DNA of 35,561 bases, taken from NCBI GenBank assembly GCA_947246475.1, contig CAMXSH010000023.1, positions 1-35,561 on the forward strand, read 5' to 3'. Both the position numbers and the translations under genes were made by a program. Shown piece after piece: positions 24,281-32,493 of the stretch; positions within the stretch are counted from its first letter, which is position 1; each line of letters starts with the position of its first letter. The stretch is from an uncultured Roseburia sp. Its GTDB lineage: Bacteria > Bacillota > Clostridia > Lachnospirales > Lachnospiraceae. Below the pieces are notes generated by a model. It worked only from the letters and a program-made list of their open reading frames with translations. It made no database searches and was not told where the DNA came from.

Positions 24281-24315
24281 GATTTATTCCTCCATATATA
24301 GAATGCTTAATTATG

Positions 24316-24344
24316 ATTATAATTATCCCTTTATTTTATGTCAA
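24316..24344 (-). promoter_or_regulatory. Consensus promoter of kdgK
   Basis: On the minus strand, perfect TTGACA (24344-24339), a 17-nt spacer and perfect TATAAT (24321-24316). The -35 box overlaps the stop codon of the NUDIX gene. An AT-rich palindrome around the -10 (ATAATTAT, 24319-24326) might be an operator. Confidence 0.75.
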
Positions 24345-24841
24345 GAATGATTTGTTTCTTTCGCAGTATCTAGCGGGATTCCGTCGAGCATGGCGGAGAT
24401 CAGGGTGTCCTCATCATAGGTGAGTTTCAGGGAGAACATTTCCCGTTCTTCTTCCAGAAGCCGGAAAAATATTTTATCTCCCTCCCACAGGTTCAGATTC
24501 TGGATCCTGGATTTTGGAACCCAGACCAGTTCCCCCTCGCCGCACTGGATGACGGAGCGGGTATCCACCGTGGCTGTATAGAGAAACATATATTCAGTGG
24601 GCCAGTTGGTAGTAGTAAAGGTAATGACACCCCGCAGCCGGTAGTCGGTCAGAGTCAGTCCGGTTTCTTCCAGAACCTCCCGCCGGAGACAATCATCCGG
24701 GGATTCTCCCGGTTCAAAATGACCGCCCACGCCGATCCATTTATCCTTATTGATATCATTTTCCTTTTTGACGCGGTGCATCATCAGGAAACTGTCTTCG
24801 TTTTCAATATAGCATAGGGTAGTTAGGGGTAATTTATTCAT
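24341..24841 (-). CDS. NUDIX hydrolase, 8-oxo-dGTPase-like
   Basis: The 166-residue protein has a complete Nudix box: G40-x5-E46-x7-R54-E55-x2-E58-E59-x-G61 in 'GGHFEPGESPDDCLRREVLEETGL'. The start 'LTTLCYIENEDSFLMMHRVKKENDINKDKWIGVGG' and the order of parts resemble MutT-type 8-oxo-dGTP diphosphatases of Firmicutes that clean the nucleotide pool. The substrate is inferred only from this likeness. It is transcribed from its own promoter, divergent from hflX, and probably reads through into kdgK. Confidence 0.87.
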   Translation of the reverse strand: MNKLPLTTLCYIENEDSFLMMHRVKKENDINKDKWIGVGGHFEPGESPDDCLRREVLEETGLTLTDYRLRGVITFTTTNWPTEYMFLYTATVDTRSVIQCGEGELVWVPKSRIQNLNLWEGDKIFFRLLEEEREMFSLKLTYDEDTLISAMLDGIPLDTAKETNHS

Positions 24842-24870
24842 AAGTGTGCTCCTTCTCTTAAATTACTTTC

Positions 24871-24899
24871 ATTGTATCAAAGAAATGGTTCTTTATCAA
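24871..24899 (-). promoter_or_regulatory. Sigma-A-type promoter of the NUDIX gene
   Basis: On the minus strand, TTGATA (24899-24894), a 17-nt spacer and TACAAT (24876-24871), about 30 nt upstream of the start codon; AGAAGGAG follows as ribosome binding site. Confidence 0.65.
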
Positions 24900-24917
24900 A
24901 TGGTTTCCAAAAAGAGA

Positions 24918-24947
24918 TTGCATATCTGCCATATAACAAGCTATAAT
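24918..24947 (+). promoter_or_regulatory. Sigma-A-type promoter of hflX
   Basis: TTGCAT (24918-24923), an 18-nt spacer and a perfect TATAAT (24942-24947), 50 nt before the hflX ATG. It is divergent from the NUDIX promoter. Confidence 0.65.
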
Positions 24948-24997
24948 GATAGTAAAAAAATTGGTATCAGCTGCAATATTTTAGGAGGACAAACCAT

Positions 24998-26287
24998 ATG
25001 ACAGATTTTTATGATACAGCAGAGCGGAGGGAGAGGGTGATCCTGGTAGCGGTCTCTCTCGGAGAAAAACAGGAGGGCGGTGAAGCAGCGGCAGACATTT
25101 CCCTGGATGAGCTGAAGGAACTGGCGGAGACTGCGGGCGCCGAGACTGTGGGGCGGCTGATCCAGAACCGGGAGGGGATCCATCCCGGAACCTATATCGG
25201 CAAAGGAAAACTGGAAGAACTTCGGGAGATGATCCAAAGCCTGCAGGCGGATACGGTAGTCTGCGATGATGAGCTGTCTCCGGCACAGATCGGAAATCTG
25301 CAGGAAGAGCTGCAGTGTAAGGTCATCGACCGGACGGTGATGATCCTGGATATTTTTGCCGCCCATGCGGGAACCAGTGAGGGCAAGCTTCAGGTGGAAC
25401 TGGCGCAGCTCAAGTACCGGGCGTCCCGGCTCACCGGCCTGGGTAAATCGCTGTCCCGGATCGGTGGTGGTGCAGCGGGAAGCGCCGGGGGGATCGGCAC
25501 CAGAGGACCGGGAGAGAAAAAACTGGAGATGGACCGTCGTCTGATCAGAGACCGCATCTCCATGCTGAACCGACAGCTTAAAAATGTGGTCAGCACCAGA
25601 GAGACCATGCGTAAGCAGCGGAGAAACAATGCAGTGAAGGTAGTGGCTATCGTAGGGTATACCAATGCGGGAAAATCCACACTGCTCAATGCGCTGACTG
25701 CGGCGGAGGTTCTGGAGGAAGATATGCTCTTTGCCACGCTGGATCCTACCACAAGAAGTTATGAATTTGAGAGCGGACAAAAGATTTTATTTACTGATAC
25801 CGTCGGCTTTATCAACAAGCTTCCCCATCATCTGATCCAGGCGTTCCGGAGTACGCTGGAAGAGGCAAAATATGCCGACGTCATCCTTCATGTGGTGGAT
25901 TGTTCTGATGAACATTATGAGATTCACATGGATGTGGTGTATGACACGCTGAAACAGCTGGGAGTACAGGACAAACCGGTGCTCACGGTGTTCAATAAGA
26001 TTGACCTCCTGCCGGAGGGAGCCGGGCAGGTGTTCCGGGATGCCGCCAGCGAGGCTGCGGTGCGGATCTCTGCCAAAAAACGTGAGGGCTTTGATGAACT
26101 GCTGGAAAAGCTGGAAGATATAATGAATGCAGGATTTGTCCGGATCGAGAAAACTTTTTCCTACGATGAAGCGTCGAAGATCCAGCTGATCCGCAAGTAC
26201 GGAAATCTGGAACTTGAGGAATATACAGAGGAGGGAATCTTTGTGAGAGCGGCGATTCCTTCAGAGTATGTAGGACAGGTGATGTGA
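24998..26287 (+). CDS. hflX: Ribosome-associated GTPase HflX
   Basis: The 429-residue GTPase rescues or splits stalled ribosomes, and confers heat-shock or antibiotic tolerance in some species. The N-terminal HflX domain has 'HPGTYIGKGKLEEL' and 'DDELSPAQIGNLQEEL', and the glycine-rich linker 'SRIGGGAAGSAGGIGTRGPGEKKLE' is diagnostic. The GTPase domain has G1 'GYTNAGKST' (about 220), G3 'DTVGFI' and G4 'NKID'. AGGAGG is about 10 nt upstream of the ATG. It is followed after 3 nt by the DHFR gene, so the two form an operon. Confidence 0.95.
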   Translation: MTDFYDTAERRERVILVAVSLGEKQEGGEAAADISLDELKELAETAGAETVGRLIQNREGIHPGTYIGKGKLEELREMIQSLQADTVVCDDELSPAQIGNLQEELQCKVIDRTVMILDIFAAHAGTSEGKLQVELAQLKYRASRLTGLGKSLSRIGGGAAGSAGGIGTRGPGEKKLEMDRRLIRDRISMLNRQLKNVVSTRETMRKQRRNNAVKVVAIVGYTNAGKSTLLNALTAAEVLEEDMLFATLDPTTRSYEFESGQKILFTDTVGFINKLPHHLIQAFRSTLEEAKYADVILHVVDCSDEHYEIHMDVVYDTLKQLGVQDKPVLTVFNKIDLLPEGAGQVFRDAASEAAVRISAKKREGFDELLEKLEDIMNAGFVRIEKTFSYDEASKIQLIRKYGNLELEEYTEEGIFVRAAIPSEYVGQVM

Positions 26288-26290
26288 CCT

Positions 26291-26842
26291 ATGGATAAAA
26301 AAATGCAGATCATCGCGGCAGTGGACCGGAACTGGGGAATCGGGTATAATAATCACCTTTTGTTCCACAGCAAAAAAGATATGTCCTGTTTTCGCCAGCA
26401 CACCATGGGAAATATCGTTATCATGGGAAGAAAGACACTGGAGAGTTTTCCTGGAGGCGCGCCCCTTTCCGGACGGGCTAATATTGTTTTGACGAGAAAT
26501 GGTTTGGCTGAGCAGACAAAAGAAATCGGCAGCGGCTATACCTACGAAAATACTGGAACCCGGCTGGTATCAGCCGGATCCATGGAAGAGGCACGAAAAA
26601 TGGCAGAGAATTTGCCGGGAAAGATTTATATTATCGGAGGAGGAGAGATTTACCAGGAATTTCTTCCTCTGGTTTCCACCGCATATATCACGCAGTTTGA
26701 GGCAGAGGCAAAGGCAGATACTTTTTTCCCGGATCTGGCGGCGGATCCAGAGTGGGAGCAGGTTTCTGTGAGTGAGGAGTATCGGGAAGAGGAACTATTG
26801 TTCCGGTTTTATTGTTATGAGAGATTTTCTAGTCCTGGATGA
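26291..26842 (+). CDS. Dihydrofolate reductase
   Basis: The 183-residue enzyme reduces dihydrofolate with NADPH. Signatures are 'IAAVDRNWGIGYNNHLLFHSKKDMSCFRQHTMGNIVIMGRKTLESFPGGAPLSGRANIVLTRN' in order (substrate acid D-type residue in the 'SKKDMSCF' helix) and 'IYIIGGGEIYQEFLP' for the NADPH site. It is a little longer than the usual 160-170 residues. The final 14 nt overlap the end of the convergent minus-strand TOPRIM gene, an unusual joint that suggests the cassette was inserted at or into the old DHFR end. No thymidylate synthase is adjacent. Confidence 0.92.
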   Translation: MDKKMQIIAAVDRNWGIGYNNHLLFHSKKDMSCFRQHTMGNIVIMGRKTLESFPGGAPLSGRANIVLTRNGLAEQTKEIGSGYTYENTGTRLVSAGSMEEARKMAENLPGKIYIIGGGEIYQEFLPLVSTAYITQFEAEAKADTFFPDLAADPEWEQVSVSEEYREEELLFRFYCYERFSSPG

Positions 26843-27581
26843 TTCCTAAGTCTAATAATATGTACGACATAACGGAAAAAAGGAAGTATGTACTCTTTTC
26901 CTCATAATAGTTTTCTTCCCTGTTAAAGATAGAGATATTGGTATTTGAGAAATCGTCAATATTGAAATCGATTTCCTGATCAGATATATATTTTTTGAAC
27001 TCGCTGCATGCATGTAAAATACTATGTTCATTTATTTTATTCATATCAATTTTGTCTGCATTTTGCGATATGATCTGTTTTGCATCTGCTCCAAGGCGTG
27101 CACATATATTATATGAGCCATCAATAAAGTGGGAAATTTCGTATGCTTCGATGGATGGATAACTCAAAATTAAAATTCCTCCCATCATACTGTCTTCATT
27201 TTCCCAGGAATTCTTCAATGTATGAAGCAGGTTTAAGATAAATTGAGGATCAGTATTTGATTTTGAATCACGATCGAAAATATAGTATACAGCAGCATTG
27301 GTTACATCAAATGAATATCGCTCAATTAATTCAGCATAAATGGTATCCAGATAATCGGTTTCATTGATTGAACCGATATGGGAAGTCTTAGTATTGATTA
27401 CAGCAACGATACTATGGCTATCGGTCTGGCTTTTATAATAAGTTGCCTTATTCCGCCTCTTTTCAATTCTCTGATACCCTAGAAGGTCTTCAAAGATCTT
27501 TTTGATTAATGAAAATTCGTGTTTACTTCCTTCCACAATAAATAAAATTTTGCCGACTCTTTTATTCTTTATCAGTTTCAT
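26829..27581 (-). CDS. TOPRIM-domain effector of an ATPase/TOPRIM pair
   Basis: The 250-residue protein has a TOPRIM-like pattern: 'KILFIVEGSKHEF' with E17, and 'AVYYIFDRDSK' with D103-R-D105, then 'LILSYPSIEAYEISHF', comparable to the 'NPCFExWLLxH' segment of RloB-like proteins. TOPRIM domains cut or process nucleic acid with a divalent metal. The gene overlaps the upstream ATPase by 20 nt, and ATG 27581 has TTGGAGG about 9 nt ahead; an in-frame TTG at 27599 is less likely. Such ATPase/TOPRIM pairs include RloA/RloB and the PARIS system (AriA/AriB), where the TOPRIM protein is the toxic effector. Which of these is closest needs profile searches. It is more AT-rich than DHFR and hflX. Confidence 0.7.
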   Translation of the reverse strand: MKLIKNKRVGKILFIVEGSKHEFSLIKKIFEDLLGYQRIEKRRNKATYYKSQTDSHSIVAVINTKTSHIGSINETDYLDTIYAELIERYSFDVTNAAVYYIFDRDSKSNTDPQFILNLLHTLKNSWENEDSMMGGILILSYPSIEAYEISHFIDGSYNICARLGADAKQIISQNADKIDMNKINEHSILHACSEFKKYISDQEIDFNIDDFSNTNISIFNREENYYEEKSTYFLFSVMSYILLDLGIIQD

Positions 27582-28704
27582 ATTCTGGTATTCCTCCAAA
27601 AACGCCGCTCAGGTACATTTTTTCTAAATTTTGGGCAACCCTTGGCTGCTCGTCAGAAAAGCGGTTTAAAACACTGCCTTCTCCTCCCATCATTTCCACG
27701 GAATATATTTGGTCAGGACGAAGCAGTGCATTGGACAGAAGATTTGTGGAATGGGATACTAATAGCAACTGGGTGTTGGTGCTGTTGTTCATGATATAAC
27801 GGACAATCAATTCTTCCAATTTATTATGAAATCCACTGCTGAATTCGTCAATGACAAGTAATCCACCTTTCTGTACAGCATGTAATATCGCCGGAAGGAT
27901 ATTGATTAATGTCTTATTGCCTGTTGATTCAAATAAGAGTGGAATCGGTACAGAGATATCTTCCCGTTGAAAAAACAGTGTTTTTCCTTCTTCCTCTGAC
28001 ATTTCATAACGGATTCCTTTTCCTTCAATTTCCAGAGCATATTCAACGGAATACTTGAAATTGTTATTTTTTAAAAAGGAATTAATCTCTTCAACTCCAT
28101 ATTTTTCGAGATATTTCCGAAGAGTCAAAGATTCATCATTATAAGAAGAGATGGTTCGTTTATATGCATTGATGCAGATGGATTGTTTTAAAAAGGCAAA
28201 CCATTTTTTTAACATTTCATTGTCTTCAAATTTCGTATTAAAGTATACTTTTTTTATAAATAATATAGACTCATCTACTTCATGAAAGGTGCTGTTTTCT
28301 GACAGCCAGAGCTTAGCATTCTTTCCGATTCTTTCTATAACTGGCTGCTTATCCATTTGTAATGTTTCTTCCAGAAATTTATTTCCATCAAAGGAAAAGC
28401 TGTAGAGGATCTCATGTCCGTCTATATCAAATTCATATTTTAGTGTTGTCTCATTTTCCTTGGAAAACAGACATTGGTATAAAAATAAATTGATATCCCG
28501 GTCTTTAAACAGCAGATCCAATAAGAACTTAACCGGTTGGACTGCTGTTGTCTTACCGGAGGCATTATCCCCTACAAAAAGAAGTCCTTTTAATAACTTT
28601 CCCTTTGTATTCTGTTTTAACAATTTATAATTCGTTTTCCGAAAATCAAATACAGTTTCATTTTTAAAGCATTTAAAATTTTTTACTATGATCTGACTGA
28701 GCAT
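27562..28704 (-). CDS. ABC-type/AAA15 ATPase, RloA-like (COG1106)
   Basis: The 380-residue ATPase begins with the SMC/OLD-like 'IIVKNFKCFKNETVFDF' and has Walker A 'GDNASGKT' (45-52), Walker B 'GLLVIDEFSSGFH' (D286, E287) and a switch histidine in 'LLVSHSTNLLS' (H318). Its last 50 residues, 'LLRPDQIYSVE' to 'LEKMYLSGVFGGIP', match the COG1106/RloA tail 'L-x-x-G-x-Y-G-x-x-P'. Such ATPases sense phage components and control a paired effector. The gene has its own near-consensus promoter and is followed in overlap by the TOPRIM gene. I infer an anti-phage or abortive-infection cassette. Confidence 0.82.
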   Translation of the reverse strand: MLSQIIVKNFKCFKNETVFDFRKTNYKLLKQNTKGKLLKGLLFVGDNASGKTTAVQPVKFLLDLLFKDRDINLFLYQCLFSKENETTLKYEFDIDGHEILYSFSFDGNKFLEETLQMDKQPVIERIGKNAKLWLSENSTFHEVDESILFIKKVYFNTKFEDNEMLKKWFAFLKQSICINAYKRTISSYNDESLTLRKYLEKYGVEEINSFLKNNNFKYSVEYALEIEGKGIRYEMSEEEGKTLFFQREDISVPIPLLFESTGNKTLINILPAILHAVQKGGLLVIDEFSSGFHNKLEELIVRYIMNNSTNTQLLLVSHSTNLLSNALLRPDQIYSVEMMGGEGSVLNRFSDEQPRVAQNLEKMYLSGVFGGIPEYETDKE

Positions 28705-28768
28705 CTCATCCCACCTCGCAATTTTTTTTCGTTAGAATATATAAAGTTCGTAATTTTTTTACTTTTAT

Positions 28769-28797
28769 ATCATAACATACTATATTATTTTTGACAA
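28769..28797 (-). promoter_or_regulatory. Promoter of the ATPase/TOPRIM cassette
   Basis: On the minus strand, TTGTCA (28797-28792), a 17-nt spacer and TATGAT (28774-28769), 65 nt upstream of the ATPase ATG in a very AT-rich stretch. Confidence 0.7.
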
Positions 28798-28867
28798 CAT
28801 GGCATCTTTTATACTTTGAATTGAAGAAAGGGTTAGAAATGAGACAGATATCAACATTAGCGCTGGG

Positions 28868-30583
28868 CTACCCCGGTAAACTATCCCTAAGACACAGTGC
28901 TCCCCAGCCGATCATCGGGCTGGGATAATTTTTTTCTGCGGGAATATGCCTGGCGCCCCGCTGCAGATAAGCTTTTACCTTCTGTCCGTACAGGTAGGGA
29001 TCCCGGTTCTGGACAATGCCGTACTGCATGAGCAGGGCGGCGCTGCCGGTGACAAAAGGGGTGGCCATGGAGGTGCCGGTGTTCCGCGTATAGCCTCCGC
29101 CGGGGGCAGTGCTGAGAATATCTACGCCCGGTGCGGCGATATCGGGTTTGGCGAGGGAGAGACCTGTATATCCCTGCCCGGAAAAGGGGGCAAAGGTATC
29201 GGTATTGCTGTTGTAGGCGGCCACTGAGATGGGAGCGGAGGCGGTGGAAGGGATGGTAAGGGTGGTGTTTTCGATGGGGACGAGAAATCTTGTCTCAGGA
29301 TTGATGGAATTTCCCGAGGGAAGCCAGAGATTAAAGCTTCCATCCACTATATTTTCCGGTATCAGCTGAAATTTCCAGATTCCTCCCTGGATATAGGTGT
29401 TTCCGGGTATAGGCAGCATCTCCAGATAGATCTCCTGGGACGTACTATAGGGGGAGGGTTCTCCCAGATACCAGAGAAGCTGGGTGGAGTCCAGGATGTC
29501 TTCATGGACTCCGGGAGCCCGGGCGGTGAGGAAAATATCATTTCCGCTGGGGGCCAGCAGACGGATGCGGAAGGTGTCAACATAATTTTTCCAGATCTGG
29601 AGATTCAGAGAGGTTTCACTGGGAGCTATGGCAAGTTCGATCTGAGTGGTCTGGGCGGCATTGAGAGTCCCGGAAGTGTGCCTGCCCTTGTTACCCTCAT
29701 TTCCGCTGCCGATGCAGATGGTCGTCCTGCCCAGACCGGCGAGATTATCGATATAGGTTTCCAGCAGGGAAGTGCCGTCGTGGCTGCCGTAGCTGTTGCC
29801 GAAACTGATATTCATTGCCAGGGGCAGCTGCCATTCTATGGATCTGCGGACGCAGTACTCCATCCCCAGCATGAGTTCCGTTGTGCGGGGAAAGCCTTCT
29901 GGGAACACATTTCCCAGTTTTACGATAAGGAGGCTGCTGGCGGGAGCCACACCTTTTTGTCTACCCTGGCTGGCTCGTCCGTTGCCGGCGGCGATCCCGG
30001 CTACGTGGGTGCCATGACCGGAAAGATCGCGGCTGGGAAAGCTGCGGTCGTTCTCTGCCAGGGCGCGGTTGATGTCTTCACTGGTGAAGATCTGGCCGCG
30101 GTTAAAAAAAGACTCGGTTTCATTGGGGACAGTCTGATCCCAGAGTTCCCGAATTCTGGTGGTACCATCCTCATTGCGGAAATCAGGGTGAAAGATATCG
30201 ATGCCGCTGTCCACGATCCCCACCAGTACGCCGCTGCCATCCAGCGACAGGGGGGGATTCTGCACCGGAGTGATGCAGGAGGCGGCGCGGGCTTCATAAA
30301 GGGAGAGAACGAGATTTTTTGGTTTTTCAATGTATTCGATCTCTGGCATTTCAGAGAGTGTGGGGATATAATTTTCCGGTACAGAGACGATAGCATAGCC
30401 TCCGAACAATGGGAAAAAAGTAACAAAGTCCGGGAAAACGGGGGAACCGGAGTATTTTACGATCAGTTCCCAGCGTTTTGTGGCGGGATCGTATCCCACA
30501 TCCAGGGTGTTGCTCTGCTCCCTCTGGGCTTCATCTGTGGAAAGTGCCAGTTCTAGTACGGTCTCAAGCTTTTGATCGGTCAT
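28868..30583 (-). CDS. Subtilisin-family (S8) protease, Csp-like
   Basis: The 571-residue serine protease has an intact triad: D125 in 'VGIVDSGID', H190 in 'SGHGTHVAGIAAGN', and S505 in 'GTSMATPFVTGSAALL', plus the oxyanion asparagine in 'GSGNEGN'. Residues 1-115 look like a prodomain. A large insert of about 150 residues before the serine forms the jellyroll-like part seen in Clostridial Csp proteases (CspB/CspC of spore germination). There is no signal peptide. The start codon overlaps the sigK stop as ATGA, so the two are coupled. I infer a spore-linked protease that cuts a cortex hydrolase precursor; a general intracellular protease is the alternative. Confidence 0.88.
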   Translation of the reverse strand: MTDQKLETVLELALSTDEAQREQSNTLDVGYDPATKRWELIVKYSGSPVFPDFVTFFPLFGGYAIVSVPENYIPTLSEMPEIEYIEKPKNLVLSLYEARAASCITPVQNPPLSLDGSGVLVGIVDSGIDIFHPDFRNEDGTTRIRELWDQTVPNETESFFNRGQIFTSEDINRALAENDRSFPSRDLSGHGTHVAGIAAGNGRASQGRQKGVAPASSLLIVKLGNVFPEGFPRTTELMLGMEYCVRRSIEWQLPLAMNISFGNSYGSHDGTSLLETYIDNLAGLGRTTICIGSGNEGNKGRHTSGTLNAAQTTQIELAIAPSETSLNLQIWKNYVDTFRIRLLAPSGNDIFLTARAPGVHEDILDSTQLLWYLGEPSPYSTSQEIYLEMLPIPGNTYIQGGIWKFQLIPENIVDGSFNLWLPSGNSINPETRFLVPIENTTLTIPSTASAPISVAAYNSNTDTFAPFSGQGYTGLSLAKPDIAAPGVDILSTAPGGGYTRNTGTSMATPFVTGSAALLMQYGIVQNRDPYLYGQKVKAYLQRGARHIPAEKNYPSPMIGWGALCLRDSLPG

Positions 30584-31242
30584 TGGATACTCTCCTCATA
30601 GGCACGGCGCAGCTTTTCCAGCGCCTTCTTTTCGATGCGGCTCACATAACTTCTGCTGATGCCATATTTTTTCGCAATCTCCCGTTGGGTGATTTCTGTC
30701 TTCTCGTGGGAGCTTCGGTTCTGGGGCAGGCCATAGCGGAGACGGATAATCTCTTTTTCCCGGTCTGTGAGCGCTGTTTCTACATATTGATAAAGCTTTT
30801 TTACATTCTCTTCTATCTCCAGTCGTTCTGCCACATCTTCATCGGTTGTCTCCAGCAGATCCAATAGGCTGATGCTGTTTCCTTCCCCATCATCGTTATT
30901 GATCGGCTCATAAAGATATACTTCCTTGGCCTGCTTTTTTGTGCTGCGGAAAGTCATCAGAAGTTCATTGTCGATACATCTCGATGCATATGTAGCGAGC
31001 CTTACACCTTTTCCCTGTTTATAGCTGTCGATGGCCTTGATCAGGCCGATGGTACCGATGGAGATCAGATCTTCCTGGCTGTGCTCGCTGTTGCTGTATT
31101 TTTTGACAAGATATGCGACTAACCGTAAATTTCGCTCAATCAATATTTTCCGGGCTTCCATGTCCCCGTCTTCGTACCGTCGTATGTATTCCTGTTCCTC
31201 TTTGGCAGAAAGGGGTTTGGGAAATGACTGCAATGCTGACAC
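30580..31242 (-). CDS. sigK: Sporulation sigma factor of the SigK type, no pro-sequence
   Basis: The protein of up to 220 residues has sigma region 2 ('ARKILIERNLRLVAYLVKKYSNSEHSQEDLISIGTIGLIKAIDSY' and 'RLATYASRCIDNELLMTFRS') and region 4 ('LTDREKEIIRLRYGL', 'TQREIAKKYGISRSYVSRIEKKALEKLR'). It lacks region 3 of SigA and is closest to SigK. Bacillus pro-SigK has a 20-residue hydrophobic leader; here the protein begins 'SFPKPLSAKEEQEYIRRYEDGD' with no such leader, as in Clostridioides difficile. The gene is in one piece with no skin element. The GTG at 31242 overlaps GAGGTG; a TTG at 31233 with 6-nt spacing to that site is a better start. Another late sigma such as SigE is less likely given region 4. 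Confidence 0.85.
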   Translation of the reverse strand: MSALQSFPKPLSAKEEQEYIRRYEDGDMEARKILIERNLRLVAYLVKKYSNSEHSQEDLISIGTIGLIKAIDSYKQGKGVRLATYASRCIDNELLMTFRSTKKQAKEVYLYEPINNDDGEGNSISLLDLLETTDEDVAERLEIEENVKKLYQYVETALTDREKEIIRLRYGLPQNRSSHEKTEITQREIAKKYGISRSYVSRIEKKALEKLRRAYEESIQ

Positions 31243-31263
31243 CTCAGAAATCTACGTTAATTT

Positions 31264-31292
31264 TAGTGTATGTGGATTGGTGTCCAATAGTG
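31264..31292 (-). promoter_or_regulatory. Putative mother-cell promoter of sigK (SigE/SigK type)
   Basis: On the minus strand, CACTATT (31292-31286), a 13-nt spacer and CATACACTA (31272-31264). CATACACT fits the SigE -10 pattern, and CATA-N3-TA fits SigK with an AC 17 nt upstream. No SigA-type promoter is seen. It lies about 22 nt before the sigK GTG. Confidence 0.5.
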
Positions 31293-31312
31293 CCTGGCAA
31301 CGTTGTAAAATT

Positions 31313-31339
31313 GGGGGGGTGGTAATAATCGAGGGGGGG
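31313..31339. other. Two seven-G tracts
   Basis: G7 at 31313-31319 and G7 at 31333-31339, 13 nt apart, in the divergent gap between sigK and the second ATPase. Only two tracts, so a quadruplex would need strand pairing. Long G runs can vary in length by slippage. Confidence 0.5.
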
Positions 31340-31460
31340 TACCTGGAATTTATTTCAGTAGTCCCAGTTTGTTTTATTCCTCTTTGGAAAAAATATTACT
31401 TCTCATATTCTTTGAGATATGGTACAATGAACCATATATATTGGATTGGAGGTGCTTGCA

Positions 31461-32489
31461 TTGAATATTATACAGATTAAGATGGAGAATTTCACTGTAT
31501 TTAAAGAGGCTGAGATACATTTTGATAAAGGAATCAATGTGTTTATCGGAGAGAATGGTACGGGAAAGACACATATACTAAAACTGTTATATTCAGCTTG
31601 TCAGGCTTCTAATCCGAAAGTATCATTTCCGCATAAAATAGTACGTACGATGTTGCCAGATGATTATAAAATCTCGAGACTGATCACAAGAAATCGAGGA
31701 AATCACAATGCGAAAGTAAGAATTTCGGCTAAAATGGATGAAGACGCTTCTACTAAGAATTTAACGGTAGATTTCAATAATAAGACAAAAAAATGGGAGG
31801 CGGCCGTAAAAGGGGAAATGACATGGGAGAAGGAATTTAGTGCGATTAGCAGTATTTTTATCCCGGCTAAGGAAATTTTATCAAATAGTTTCAATCTGAC
31901 AGCTGCGGTCGAAAAGGATAATGTTCGTTTTGATGATACCTATATTGATATTATCAATTCTGCCAAAGTTGACATTTCTGTTGGGCGTAATAGTGCGGAA
32001 CGTGAAAACCGTTTGAAAGCGATTGAAAAAATTATTGATGGTACAGTTTTCTATGATAGCAAGAAAGATGAGTTTTACCTGAAAAAGGGTAATTCTAAAC
32101 AGGAGTTTAATCTTGTTGCTGAAGGGATTCGTAAAATGGCTCTGTTATGGCAGCTTGTAAAAAACGGGACGCTGGAGAAAGGTTCTGTTCTGTTTTGGGA
32201 TGAACCGGAGTCAAATATTAATCCGGCATATCTTTCTATAATTGTAGAACTGCTATGCGAATTACAGCGGAGCGGTGTACAGATTTTTATATCCACACAT
32301 GATTATATGGTTGCAAAATACTTTGAAACAAGGAAAACAGAGGATATTTCTCTTATGTTTCATTCGTTTAGGCGTGACGGGGATAGCGTTGAATATTCAT
32401 CAGCAGTAAAATTCGATGAGCTGAAAAATAATCTTATTATAGAATCATTTGACAGATTGTTAGATGAAATCTATGATATGGGGGAATAG
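31461..32489 (+). CDS. AAA/ABC-type ATPase of a two-gene nuclease cassette
   Basis: The 342-residue ATPase has an SMC/OLD-like start 'IIQIKMENFTVFKEAEIHFDKGINVFIGENGTGKTHILK' with Walker A G30-ENGTGK-T37. Walker B is 'VLFWDEPESNINP' (D247, E248), with 'FISTHDYMVAKYF' as the switch histidine segment. It is shorter than OLD nucleases and has no TOPRIM domain of its own. I prefer TTG 31461 because GGAGG (31448-31452) lies 8 nt upstream; the frame opens at TTG 31446. It is followed after 4 nt by a small nuclease-like gene, so it probably gates that partner in phage or plasmid defence. The closest named system is not known to me. Confidence 0.78.
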   Translation: MNIIQIKMENFTVFKEAEIHFDKGINVFIGENGTGKTHILKLLYSACQASNPKVSFPHKIVRTMLPDDYKISRLITRNRGNHNAKVRISAKMDEDASTKNLTVDFNNKTKKWEAAVKGEMTWEKEFSAISSIFIPAKEILSNSFNLTAAVEKDNVRFDDTYIDIINSAKVDISVGRNSAERENRLKAIEKIIDGTVFYDSKKDEFYLKKGNSKQEFNLVAEGIRKMALLWQLVKNGTLEKGSVLFWDEPESNINPAYLSIIVELLCELQRSGVQIFISTHDYMVAKYFETRKTEDISLMFHSFRRDGDSVEYSSAVKFDELKNNLIIESFDRLLDEIYDMGE

Positions 32490-32493
32490 TGCA

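Noticed and set aside
29504-30556. Long plus-strand open frame (350 codons) opposite the S8 protease
   Set aside because: The protease on the minus strand has all catalytic motifs; the plus-strand frame is a GC-skew shadow.
30580-31242. Skin-type insertion in sigK
   Set aside because: The sigma gene is continuous from region 2 to region 4 with no interruption or recombinase.
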